This document shows, in pieces, positions 25,290 through 31,635 of a stretch of DNA of 36,639 nucleotides. Under the pieces are notes generated by a model that saw only the letters and a program-made list of their open reading frames with translations, did not search any database and was not told where the DNA came from. The stretch's first letter is position 1; every line of letters begins with the position of its first letter. Made by a program: the position numbers and the translations under genes. Source of the DNA: a virus; the IMG/VR virus record IMGVR_UViG_3300003178_000001, positions 1 to 36,639 of that record; one strand, given 5' to 3'.

Positions 25290-25875
25290 AGGAGAGTGTT
25301 ACCCGAGTCTGTCCACCATCGCACGCAAGACAGGTCTATCCAGATCGACGGTGTGCGAACACCTGAACAGATTCGCCACAGCCGGGATTCTGAGACGGGA
25401 GGCAAAATCATCAAAAAAGGGGACGACGCATTATCAGATCAATGTCTATTACCTGATAAATAGGGTGGAAAATGGAGGACACCCTGGAGCATTGCTTGCA
25501 GGGGGTAGTCCGGGAGCCGGACTAGGGTGGTCCGGGAGCCGGACTACTGGTAGTCCGGGAGCCGGACATGATCCATCAGATCAACCGTCAGATAACCAAG
25601 ATCGTTCACTTCGTGAACGCGCAATCAGCATATTAGAATTTCTTAATGAACAGGCAGGGAGAAGATTCCCACCCACACCTGCGAACCTGCGGTTGATCAT
25701 CGCCAGGATGAAGGAAACAGACGAGCAGACGTGTGCCAGGGTGATCGCCACGAAAGTCAAGCAGTGGCGTGGGACGAAAATGCATCAATACCTTCGCCCC
25801 AAGACTCTCTTCTCCCCGACAAATTTCTCCACCTATGCCGGGGAGATTGTTGACACAAACAACGATATGTCCTAG
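25195..25875 (+). CDS. O-like replication initiator with winged-helix domain
   Basis: A 226-aa protein starting at GTG with GAGAGG upstream. Residues 1-75 are the classic phage replication wing: MSIKLMGLVWEMKLKPVAKL, TLADHANDEGECYPSLSTIA and LSRSTVCEHLNRFATAGIL. Residues about 95-125 are Gly/Ser/Pro-rich because the DNA there carries three iteron-like repeats. The C-terminal domain is small and basic. As in lambda O, the gene seems to contain its own origin. No phage helicase or loader gene was recognised, so host DnaB recruitment is inferred. Confidence 0.88.
   Translation: MSIKLMGLVWEMKLKPVAKLVLLTLADHANDEGECYPSLSTIARKTGLSRSTVCEHLNRFATAGILRREAKSSKKGTTHYQINVYYLINRVENGGHPGALLAGGSPGAGLGWSGSRTTGSPGAGHDPSDQPSDNQDRSLRERAISILEFLNEQAGRRFPPTPANLRLIIARMKETDEQTCARVIATKVKQWRGTKMHQYLRPKTLFSPTNFSTYAGEIVDTNNDMS
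25506..25569. repeat. Three iteron-like palindromes, candidate replication origin
   Basis: TAGTCCGGGAGCCGGACTA (25506-25524), TGGTCCGGGAGCCGGACTA (25528-25546) and TAGTCCGGGAGCCGGACAT (25551-25569) repeat every 22-23 bases. Each is an inverted repeat about a GAG centre. They are read in different frames (SPGAG, SGSRT, SPGAG), so the DNA rather than the peptide is conserved. A 7-bp inverted repeat (25603-25619) and an AT-rich stretch (25626-25649) follow, a typical origin layout. Confidence 0.85.
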
Positions 25876-25906
25876 GATATAACAAACACAAACGGAGGGT
25901 AGTGTC

Positions 25907-26182
25907 ATGGGGTTTCATCGTTGTGAATTTTCATCGTGGGATGATGATGATTACCTGGAGGAAAGGTTCTGGATTGAAAGGTACGAGAGGGAGCACGGAA
26001 TGATTGATGCTCTCAACGACGATCTCGACAAGGAGATGGACGCTCTCGAAGATGAGTACCTGGAGATCCATGACGCAATTGGAGATCGAAAATATGAAGA
26101 AATCACCCAGATCGCCCAAAAGATCGAGAGCACGATCCGAAGAATCCGCAGGCTCGCGGAGCAAGCGGCAGAGCAAGAATAG
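25907..26182 (+). CDS. Acidic coiled-coil protein
   Basis: A 91-aa protein with GGAGGGTAG before the ATG. The N-terminus is rich in acidic and aromatic residues (WDDDDYLEERFWIERYE). The rest is a continuous charged helix (MDALEDEYLEIHDAIGDRKY, then KIESTIRRIRRLAEQAAEQE) likely to dimerise. No family is recognised. It follows the replication gene closely and overlaps the next, so an early regulatory or replication-accessory role is possible. Confidence 0.7.
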   Translation: MGFHRCEFSSWDDDDYLEERFWIERYEREHGMIDALNDDLDKEMDALEDEYLEIHDAIGDRKYEEITQIAQKIESTIRRIRRLAEQAAEQE

Positions 26183-26324
26183 ACGGGAATACTACCGTCT
26201 CTGGAGGACGCAGAGACGACGCCAAGGATGGCGTCATGTGTCCGTCTGGGTCCGGAATGACGAGATAGCAGAGAGAGTACGTGCATACGCATATCGGCTG
26301 AACAAGAAGGAAGAAAAGAAATGA
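26094..26324 (+). CDS. Small basic protein of a common phage type
   Basis: A 76-aa protein in a frame overlapping the previous gene by 89 bases. The well-supported part is REYYRLWRTQRRRQGWRHVS and VWVRNDEIAERVRAYAYRLN, a layout repeated in many phages (a basic helix, then a V-x-VWV strand and a helix), possibly nucleic-acid binding. The N-terminal 25 residues are Lys/Arg/Ser-rich and uncertain; ATG 26094 is the best in-frame start near the core. The stop overlaps the next ATG (ATGA). Confidence 0.65.
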   Translation: MKKSPRSPKRSRARSEESAGSRSKRQSKNRREYYRLWRTQRRRQGWRHVSVWVRNDEIAERVRAYAYRLNKKEEKK

Positions 26325-26821
26325 AACTGTTTCTCAGGAGAACTGCGGTATTCCCAGGCCAGGCGATGTACGGATTCCTGACCGTCCCCGGATTGGACAA
26401 GCCGCTGGCGACGGTCGAGCGACCGTGGGTAAAGAACCCCAAGAGAATAGGCGGGATGTCAAATATCTCATGCGTCCCCAATGGGAAATATTACCTGTCC
26501 ACGTGGGAATCCAAGAAATTCCCGAGAGCCATAGCGCTCGAAAACAAGCGTCTTGGTGTGACCAAGTACGATGACGGTTTTCGTTTCGCCATTCTGATCC
26601 ACCCCGCAAATCTGGCCCGAGAGCTTGCCGGATGCATTGCGGTGGGAACTGCTCACGGAATGGTCCGTGGGGAATTGGGAGTGATCAATTCTCGCCGTGC
26701 GTTTGACATGCTCTGGGAGCGCTGGATAGAGAAGGGGCAGGAGGGCGAGTTGAGCATCATGTGGGCGAAGGGTGTAGCTCAGGAAGATGTCAGTGATCCG
26801 TATCGGTTGCCGCCGAGATGA
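26321..26821 (+). CDS. DUF5675-like protein, candidate cell-wall enzyme
   Basis: A 166-aa protein with AAGGAAG before its ATG. The segments RTAVFPGQAMYGFLTVPG, SCVPNGKYYLSTWESKKFPR and IHPANLARELAGCIAVG follow the DUF5675 pattern, in which an HPxN...GC motif resembles the active site of L,D-transpeptidase-type enzymes (His and Cys about 12 residues apart). No standard endolysin is found elsewhere, so this could be the peptidoglycan-active lysis enzyme, although it sits among early genes and lacks a secretion signal. Confidence 0.72.
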   Translation: MKLFLRRTAVFPGQAMYGFLTVPGLDKPLATVERPWVKNPKRIGGMSNISCVPNGKYYLSTWESKKFPRAIALENKRLGVTKYDDGFRFAILIHPANLARELAGCIAVGTAHGMVRGELGVINSRRAFDMLWERWIEKGQEGELSIMWAKGVAQEDVSDPYRLPPR

Positions 26822-27237
26822 GAAAAGCGAAGTATTGCCCTGGATGCGGCACCATCATTCTCCCTAGCGAGAAGATGTGTGCGCAATGCGCCGAAGCAGA
26901 GACAAAGCAGGGTGAAAAAAAACAAGCCAGACCGGAGGCGTGCCAGTATCCGTCACGCACACCGTGCCCCGCCAGCGGTGCTATTCAGGTGGGCCGAAAG
27001 TGGTATTGCCGATGGCACTGGAGGGCAAAGAACCTGCGCCACGGCGAGGAAATATCTCAGGATCTCAGACAAAACGGAGTCCCTGGAAAGGTGCGCCGGG
27101 AAACGGATCTCCTAATCGCTGAGAGAATTTCTGCTCTCGGATTGAAGAGGAAAGAAGGTGAGGATAGGGATGCCTGGATTGCCAGGATGCGTGCTGCGGT
27201 TCCAGCGATAGGTGCATTGGGTGCCAAAGATGATTGA
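26818..27237 (+). CDS. Zinc-ribbon protein
   Basis: A 139-aa protein with an N-terminal CPGC...CAQC zinc ribbon (residues 8-24), then further Cys and His residues (CQYPSRTPCP, WYCRWHWRAKNLRHGEE) that could form a second site. The C-terminal half is helical with a DRDAWIARMRAA motif. Likely nucleic-acid or protein binding. It overlaps both neighbours (ATGA upstream, 8 bases downstream). The family is not recognised. Confidence 0.72.
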   Translation: MRKAKYCPGCGTIILPSEKMCAQCAEAETKQGEKKQARPEACQYPSRTPCPASGAIQVGRKWYCRWHWRAKNLRHGEEISQDLRQNGVPGKVRRETDLLIAERISALGLKRKEGEDRDAWIARMRAAVPAIGALGAKDD

Positions 27238-27802
27238 CCAGGAAGATGTCCTCAAGTGGCTGTACGAGAGAGCAGCCTATTCAGGAGAAGTGATGCTGCT
27301 TGGTGCGGATTGGAAGCACCAGGTTGGGCACACCGCGAAGTTCCTGCTCGAAGAAGATGATGATTCTCCGAATCCCATGTCGCGATACACGGCGAAGAGG
27401 GGAAAGCAAGCCGGTTCGCGGTTCATGATGGTACTGCTAGAGATCGCGGATGATGAGGAAGTGGTCAACAGGTCCATGGAGGAAAGAGAAGAAGCCAGGC
27501 AAACACCACGTCAAAAGGGCAGGGTTAAAACTGCCGGGATGTGGACCAGGGAGAAGATGGTCGCAGCATATCTCTTGGTGTATGACGAATCGGTGAAAGC
27601 AGGAATGGAGGACTCCTACTACGCTGCGGTTGCAAAGGCATACGTCAAGAAAAAACTGGGGATCAAATCTCTGCGCGATCTAGCCAACAATGATGCTGCG
27701 TGGAGAGAATTTTGCAGCATCATGTATCGGGTGCAAAAGTGGTGGGATGAATTATCTGTCGACCAGAGAGAAGAAATCCTGGAAAGCTGTGGGTTGTCAT
27801 GA
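27230..27802 (+). CDS. Hypothetical protein
   Basis: A 190-aa mostly helical soluble protein. The start MIDQEDVLKWLYERAAYSGE overlaps the zinc-ribbon gene by eight bases; a longer start at 27212 is less likely. An acidic stretch (LLEEDDDSPNPMSR) lies near residue 40. The C-terminal region, AAYLLVYDESVKAGMEDSYY then REFCSIMYRVQKWWDELS, is conserved-looking. No enzyme motif was seen. Its stop overlaps the next start. Confidence 0.65.
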   Translation: MIDQEDVLKWLYERAAYSGEVMLLGADWKHQVGHTAKFLLEEDDDSPNPMSRYTAKRGKQAGSRFMMVLLEIADDEEVVNRSMEEREEARQTPRQKGRVKTAGMWTREKMVAAYLLVYDESVKAGMEDSYYAAVAKAYVKKKLGIKSLRDLANNDAAWREFCSIMYRVQKWWDELSVDQREEILESCGLS

Positions 27803-28224
27803 AACCTGATCACTTCAGAAATACTCAATCGAAAGAATCGAATTGCCTGTACTGCGAGGAATCGGCGTGTGTGGATGATAAGTGCATCACCCTCCGGTGC
27901 AGAAAACATGATTTCAACATCAACGGTAATGCGGAAGATCCGGAAAACTTCGTATGCAATGATTTCGACGATTTGACAAAGAAGCACGTAGGGGAAGGAG
28001 TAAACGATAATATCGTGTACTTCAACCTGATCCCGGTAACACCTGAAGAAATGGTAGAAATGCATCCTGATGAAGATTTAGCAAATCTTCGCAGGCTCGC
28101 AAAAACAACAGGGAAATGCGAGGTCTGCGGGAAAAACGACATATGGAGATATGGAGGGACCGGGATGTGTTTCCCGTGCACGACTGGCGAGACAGACGGG
28201 AGCAACGATTACGAGCTTATCTAG
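27799..28224 (+). CDS. Cysteine-rich hypothetical protein
   Basis: A 141-aa acidic protein with CLYCEESACVDDKC and LRCRKH near the N-terminus and CEVCGKNDIW...CFPCTTGE near the C-terminus, giving two likely zinc-binding clusters. Its TAG stop shares its last base with the first base of the tRNA gene. Function unknown; a nucleic-acid-binding early protein is possible. Confidence 0.68.
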   Translation: MKPDHFRNTQSKESNCLYCEESACVDDKCITLRCRKHDFNINGNAEDPENFVCNDFDDLTKKHVGEGVNDNIVYFNLIPVTPEEMVEMHPDEDLANLRRLAKTTGKCEVCGKNDIWRYGGTGMCFPCTTGETDGSNDYELI

Positions 28225-28300
28225 GGCCGGTAGCTCAACTGGATAGAGCAGTAGGCTTCTAACCTACAGGGTGCAGGTTCGAGTCCTGCCCGGTCTGCCA
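28224..28300 (+). tRNA. tRNA-Arg (anticodon UCU)
   Basis: A full 77-nt cloverleaf: a 7-bp acceptor stem with two G-U pairs, D stem GCTC/GAGC, anticodon stem GTAGG/CCTAC with loop CTTCTAA (anticodon TCT at 28258-28260), variable loop AGGGT, T stem GCAGG/CCTGC with loop TTCGAGT, discriminator G and an encoded CCA. It reads AGA and AGG, which many genes in this phage use heavily. The first base overlaps the preceding stop codon. Confidence 0.97.
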
Positions 28301-28302
28301 TC

Positions 28303-28647
28303 ATGAACGTGGAGGAACAAATGGAGAAGAAAACCATCCCTGTAAAAATCACTCGCGAGATCGAAGCTGAAGCATCCATCGAAGAGATGATCGATTTCGC
28401 ATTGAAAGATCCTGATGCGCTTCGCACGCTGCTCCTGGGTTTGTGGCACCGGATCTGCATAATTCATTCGGCATATTCGGAAGAGTTTAGCGAGATTGCA
28501 GTTGAATCCATGTCCAGTCTTAACTTATCAGAGGCGCATCAGATCGAAGAATTTGGTCGTTTCCTTATACGCCAGGCGATAATCGTTGATGCTATTCATC
28601 GCGGGGAACTCATTCGTTCGACGGATCGCGTGGAGAAAATGAAATGA
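28303..28647 (+). CDS. Hypothetical helical protein
   Basis: A 114-aa protein beginning just after the tRNA CCA. It starts MNVEEQMEKKTIPVKITREI and continues as amphipathic helices with LRTLLLGLWHRICIIHSAYS. No motif recognised. It is coupled to the next gene by ATGA. GGAGG lies after the first ATG, so a start at 28321 (MEKKTIPV) is an equally likely choice. Confidence 0.65.
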   Translation: MNVEEQMEKKTIPVKITREIEAEASIEEMIDFALKDPDALRTLLLGLWHRICIIHSAYSEEFSEIAVESMSSLNLSEAHQIEEFGRFLIRQAIIVDAIHRGELIRSTDRVEKMK

Positions 28648-28826
28648 AATTCGCAACCGCACACAAAGACGTAACTCTGATTGTGGACGGACACAAGAAA
28701 GTGACAGTCCGCTCCCACCGCAACCGGAACAAAGTCTGGACGACAGGCGACAGACAGGTTTCCCACACTTTTTCGACTGTCAGAGAAGCGAAGTCGTGGA
28801 TGAATAATCCAAAGCTGAAGTTTTAG
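28644..28826 (+). CDS. Small basic hypothetical protein
   Basis: A 60-aa basic, beta-rich protein (VTLIVDGHKKVTVRSHRNRN, then a Thr/Ser-rich middle and a KSWMNNPKLKF end). It could bind nucleic acid, but no family is recognised. It overlaps the previous stop and ends just before the structured RNA. Confidence 0.6.
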   Translation: MKFATAHKDVTLIVDGHKKVTVRSHRNRNKVWTTGDRQVSHTFSTVREAKSWMNNPKLKF

Positions 28827-28831
28827 TGTAT

Positions 28832-28936
28832 GGCAACCTCCCGGCTGAGGCGTGGAAAGCAGACACGCAGCAGGAGCGGGAAAGGGCTACGCTTCCTGTG
28901 CCGGTTAGGCCCTTACGGCCATCCGGTGAGGTTGCC
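28832..28936 (+). ncRNA. Candidate structured RNA, closed by a 9-bp stem
   Basis: The only sizeable gap in this tight gene array holds a well-paired element. GGCAACCTC (28832-28840) pairs perfectly with GAGGTTGCC (28928-28936). Inside are hairpins 28850-28854/28864-28868, 28871-28878/28890-28898 (one bulge) and GGCC/GGCC (28908-28911/28917-28920). CCGGC (28841-28845) can pair with GCCGG (28900-28904), or the CCGG elements at 28841, 28901 and 28923 can pair with each other in competing ways, suggesting a switch. It could be a small RNA such as a C4-type antisense RNA, or a leader element for the next gene. Identity is not established. Confidence 0.7.
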
Positions 28937-28956
28937 GCCAGTTACAGAGGTGATAT

Positions 28957-29205
28957 ATGAAGGTGATAATTGACGACAGGCTACAAGATCTTAGCCCAGA
29001 AATCCTCGCTGAAGCGTTCGCAAGTATGGATTCAGCGGAGCAAGCCCGCTTCTTTAACCACATCGCGGAAGTTGCCAGCATATGGAATTGTGGCTGGCCG
29101 TTTCAACTACAAGCAATCACGGACGAGGACGGGCTAACCTTGTCCGGTCGTCGGGTGATGCAGGAGATTGGAGAATATTCGCATTGGGGATTGGTGCCAC
29201 GGTGA
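28957..29205 (+). CDS. Small conserved-looking phage protein
   Basis: An 82-aa protein with an AGAGGTG ribosome-binding site, 20 bases after the structured RNA. It contains WPFQLQAITDEDGLTLSGRR followed by VMQEIGEYS, a recurring pattern in small phage proteins of unknown role. The preceding RNA could control its translation. Confidence 0.7.
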   Translation: MKVIIDDRLQDLSPEILAEAFASMDSAEQARFFNHIAEVASIWNCGWPFQLQAITDEDGLTLSGRRVMQEIGEYSHWGLVPR

Positions 29206-29216
29206 GGGTACTTCCA

Positions 29217-29468
29217 ATGATTGATGAATTGCAAGATTTGTTCTCGCTAGACAAGGTGGTAAAACGAGTAATAGTAGAAGCTAGGCGCGTTGCTGGAAGT
29301 ACATCAAGCACTGAAGAACATCTTGATATAGCGGAAAAGGCACTGGTGTTCGCATATTTATATTGTAGCGATGACATACGTCCAGCGGTTAAAGCAACAC
29401 TGCAAGAGTTTACCGAGCGGAGACTAATGCGCGTCGGTAAGATTGCCGCCAACTTACGGAATGAATAG
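29217..29468 (+). CDS. Hypothetical helical protein
   Basis: An 83-aa protein, MIDELQDLFSLDKVVKRVIV onward, helical throughout with a basic C-terminus. GAGGG precedes ATG 29217 by about nine bases; GTG 29202, overlapping the upstream stop as GTGA, is an alternative. No family recognised. Confidence 0.6.
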   Translation: MIDELQDLFSLDKVVKRVIVEARRVAGSTSSTEEHLDIAEKALVFAYLYCSDDIRPAVKATLQEFTERRLMRVGKIAANLRNE

Positions 29469-29577
29469 ATGGGATGAAAAGGCAGCAAAGGCTTGGAACA
29501 ACCGTGCAGAGCAGAAGGAGAACCAACAGTGGACGATCCAGACATTCAGATTGACGAAAGAGGGTACCTCCACTTAA
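29461..29577 (+). CDS. Tiny ORF resembling the end of a Lar-like protein
   Basis: A 38-aa ORF whose ATG overlaps the preceding stop (ATGAATAG). The segment KAAKAWNNRAEQ resembles the C-terminal EAWNRRA motif of Lar-type restriction-alleviation proteins, but the Cys-rich first half is absent. It may be a remnant or a short leader coupling translation to the next gene. Weak call. Confidence 0.35.
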   Translation: MNRWDEKAAKAWNNRAEQKENQQWTIQTFRLTKEGTST

Positions 29578-29795
29578 AGCGGGGTGATCAACTGAAATTG
29601 CAGTGCTGCCCCATCGCGACCGACGGATCCCGCGAAATACAACCGCCATGCGGCGACTGGTGCCCGCTATTTGGGGAACCGTATGCATGGAACAATCCAT
29701 ATAAACCAGAAAACGTGTACATTTGCATCGACATATGCCACGACACTACGTGTCGATGCCCCAAGGAAAAGTTCCAGGATCTTCGCGTTAACTAA
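29529..29795 (+). CDS. Cysteine-rich small protein
   Basis: An 88-aa protein started at GTG 29529, eight bases after GGAG; a TTG start at 29493 is less convincing. Cysteines occur as CC (CCPIATDG), CGDWC, CIDIC and CRC, which suggests bound zinc or an iron-sulfur cluster. Function unknown. Confidence 0.6.
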   Translation: MDDPDIQIDERGYLHLKRGDQLKLQCCPIATDGSREIQPPCGDWCPLFGEPYAWNNPYKPENVYICIDICHDTTCRCPKEKFQDLRVN

Positions 29796-29879
29796 GGGAA
29801 GCGTCCATTCTTGACGTAACAGATGGCGCAGAGAAAACGTGATGGAATGTCCCAAGATTTGCGCGAGAAGGAGATAGCT

Positions 29880-30116
29880 ATGTGCACGCACAGCATAAAG
29901 ATTACGCTGAATATCCCAATCCCAGATTGGGCGAATTGGCTGGCCCAAGATAGCAATGGCGCGTGGTGGGTATATTCTGATAAGCCAGTCATAAGTGAAT
30001 ATTCCAAGATATGGGCTGCTCCTACAGCAACAGGTTGTAAATTTGAGAAAATAGCAAAAGATGAACCTAACCCTGGATGGGAAAACGCGCTTTATCGTAT
30101 AGAACGAGAGCTATGA
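29880..30116 (+). CDS. Small conserved-looking phage protein (WANWLAQD type)
   Basis: A 78-aa protein started at ATG 29880 with GGAGATAG upstream; an in-frame ATG at 29823 would add 19 residues. PDWANWLAQDSNGAWWVYSD with KPV and a later Trp is a pattern repeated in many small phage proteins of unknown role. The stop overlaps the next ATG (ATGA). Confidence 0.65.
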   Translation: MCTHSIKITLNIPIPDWANWLAQDSNGAWWVYSDKPVISEYSKIWAAPTATGCKFEKIAKDEPNPGWENALYRIEREL

Positions 30117-30490
30117 TCTTGGTGTCTGTCAAAAAACATCTATCAATTGTGAGATCGCTCCCGTGTTGCGTATCTGGACGGAGGGATGGTGTCACAATCC
30201 ATCACTGCCATGGCGGAAGCATGAAACTGCTTGGCAAAATCATAAGAGGGATGGGGCAGAAACCGGACGATTTTTTAACAATTCCTCTGCATGTTGATTA
30301 TCACGTTGGGAGATTCGGAATCGACTATGGCTATGGGGTGCAGTCGTGGGAGAGGGATTTTGGATCACAGCTAGGTCATCTCCTGAAAATATCCAGCCAT
30401 TTTGATTACGACATTTTCGAGGCCGCAGGTTTTCCGCAGGGAACGATAGACGACGTGAAGAAAATCGTGGAGGAAATTGAAGGTGCATGA
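30113..30490 (+). CDS. Ref-like RecA-dependent nuclease (HNH type)
   Basis: A 125-aa protein begun at the ATGA overlap. CCVSG, VTIHHCHGG, GMGQKPDDFLTIPLHVDYHV and the following GYGVQSWERDFG follow the layout of phage Ref-family nucleases, which cut DNA within RecA-bound displacement loops. The paired His residues of IHH and the later H of DYH are the likely metal ligands. It may assist recombination with host RecA or degrade host DNA. The first zinc-binding cysteine pair is reduced to CC-SG. Confidence 0.72.
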   Translation: MILVSVKKHLSIVRSLPCCVSGRRDGVTIHHCHGGSMKLLGKIIRGMGQKPDDFLTIPLHVDYHVGRFGIDYGYGVQSWERDFGSQLGHLLKISSHFDYDIFEAAGFPQGTIDDVKKIVEEIEGA

Positions 30491-30740
30491 GACTGGAAGA
30501 TGTGTGTCAGTGGGGGAGTGGGTCACGCCAGACAAGTACCGTCCGCACGATGGAGAGATTGTGTGGTTTTGCGTTGGCGGCGTCGTGTTACGTGGGGAAT
30601 ATAGGCATCCAGGAGAATTTTTCCTGGGATACCAGGGAATAGAAGGGGCAAAGGTTTTTGGTGCTGATGAAGTGACGTACTGGATGCCGTCGCATCCGTG
30701 TCCAAAACCGCCGAAAGAAGGAGGGCAACATGAACCTTGA
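30483..30740 (+). CDS. DUF551-like small protein
   Basis: An 85-aa protein with GTG start 30483, nine bases after GGAGG; a TTG start at 30477 is too near the ribosome-binding site. YRPHDGEIVWFCVGGVVLRG followed later by ADEVTYWMPSHPCPKPPKEG matches the general DUF551 pattern (a P-x-DG-x-V strand pair and a THWMPLP-like end). The role of the family is unknown. Confidence 0.65.
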   Translation: MHETGRCVSVGEWVTPDKYRPHDGEIVWFCVGGVVLRGEYRHPGEFFLGYQGIEGAKVFGADEVTYWMPSHPCPKPPKEGGQHEP

Positions 30741-31209
30741 GTTGAAAAGCGTTATGACGAAGATCACGGGCATCAATCTCCGAAAGGAAGGAACGGATGA
30801 GGACAGAGTGACCGGAGCGGATATTTCCGTGGAGTTTTCATGCGGACCGGAGATTTTCACGTATATGGCGGTTGACAAGCCGCCAGGCATCAAGTGGGAA
30901 AAGCTGTTCTGGAAGGATGATGGAACTGCAAGGGTGTACCAGTTCAAGCAGATCGAATCCTCTGCGGAATATGTCAGGCACAAAATCCGTCTTGGGAGCG
31001 CGCAATTCGTGTCGGATGTCATCAAAAAAATCAAGATGATCGTCGATGACAACAAGACGGTGAGGGTGAAAATGCAGGTGTCGTTCATCCCCAACGAAAC
31101 CCAAGTGGTACAATTGGCAAACATGATCGGGACGCAGAGGCGGATGACTGTATCGCCAACGCAGTCTGATTTGGCGGCCCCGGAGGAAGAAGAGAAAACG
31201 GAAGAATAG
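30730..31209 (+). CDS. Hypothetical protein with acidic tail, possibly DNA-metabolism related
   Basis: A 159-aa protein with GAAGGAGGG before its ATG. It is beta-rich in the first half (MNLELKSVMTKITGINLRKE) and ends in an acidic tail (AAPEEEEKTEE), as in single-strand-binding proteins. Similar-looking proteins occur beside recombination genes in phages of Pseudomonas and Burkholderia, without a known role. An SSB-like function is only a suggestion. Confidence 0.62.
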   Translation: MNLELKSVMTKITGINLRKEGTDEDRVTGADISVEFSCGPEIFTYMAVDKPPGIKWEKLFWKDDGTARVYQFKQIESSAEYVRHKIRLGSAQFVSDVIKKIKMIVDDNKTVRVKMQVSFIPNETQVVQLANMIGTQRRMTVSPTQSDLAAPEEEEKTEE

Positions 31210-31211
31210 GC

Positions 31212-31547
31212 GTGACGCCGACTGGAAAGACAATTAAATTCTTGCAGAGCATGGGGATCCATGCGGATGTTGTGGAGAGAAGGATCACCAGGACGCTTGT
31301 TAGAGATCTGTTCGGGGTATTCGATGTACTCGGATATTCCAAGAACGGATTCATACTCGTCCAGGTGACTTCTCTCTCCAATTTTTCCAAGCGTGTGAAG
31401 AAGGTAGAGGCGTCTTGTCACGCGATGGAACTGTCAAAAATTGCGGTGGTTGAAGTGCATGGGTGGGGAAAGAAAGATGAGCCAAAAATTGCTAGAATGA
31501 TAGATGGAGAGATGCATGTCGTCAGTATGGGCACGGCGTTTTATTAG
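31212..31547 (+). CDS. Small PD-(D/E)XK-like nuclease candidate
   Basis: A 111-aa protein starting at GTG, two bases after the previous stop. LFGVFDVLGYSKNGFILVQV followed by TS...FSKRVKKV has the D...(Q/E)-x-T arrangement (D38, Q51) of restriction-like folds such as VRR-NUC and Vsr-related phage proteins, followed by a basic helix and EVHGWGK. It may resolve or nick phage DNA near packaging. Q replaces E at the usual second acidic position. Confidence 0.65.
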   Translation: MTPTGKTIKFLQSMGIHADVVERRITRTLVRDLFGVFDVLGYSKNGFILVQVTSLSNFSKRVKKVEASCHAMELSKIAVVEVHGWGKKDEPKIARMIDGEMHVVSMGTAFY

Positions 31548-31635
31548 GGCATCAGAGATTGCCGGGAAAATTGCCGGGGCCGTGTTGACTCACTGGATTT
31601 TCAGTGTGGTGGCGAATCTGGTGGCGTCGATATGA
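31516..31635 (+). CDS. 39-aa coupled ORF before terS
   Basis: A short ORF starting within the previous gene and ending in an ATGA overlap with the small terminase start, with GGAG upstream. The peptide has a basic N-terminus (WARRFIRASEIAGKIAG) and a hydrophobic end (WIFSVVANLVASI). The precise junction suggests translational coupling, and it may be a real small membrane-active peptide or a leader ORF. Confidence 0.5.
   Translation: MSSVWARRFIRASEIAGKIAGAVLTHWIFSVVANLVASI

Noticed and set aside
25506-25569. CRISPR-like direct repeats
   Set aside because: Only three units with 3-4-base gaps, inside a coding gene; the arrangement fits iterons, not spacers.
26498-26512. Third parS-like site (TGTCCACGTGGGA)
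   Set aside because: Keeps CCACGTGG but loses the flanking TGTT/AACA bases needed for the consensus and lies in codons of the DUF5675-like protein.
30588-31421. 277-aa reverse-strand ORF
   Set aside because: It covers several forward genes that have ribosome-binding sites and overlapping stop/start junctions. Its translation is Ser/Phe/Arg-rich with no motif.
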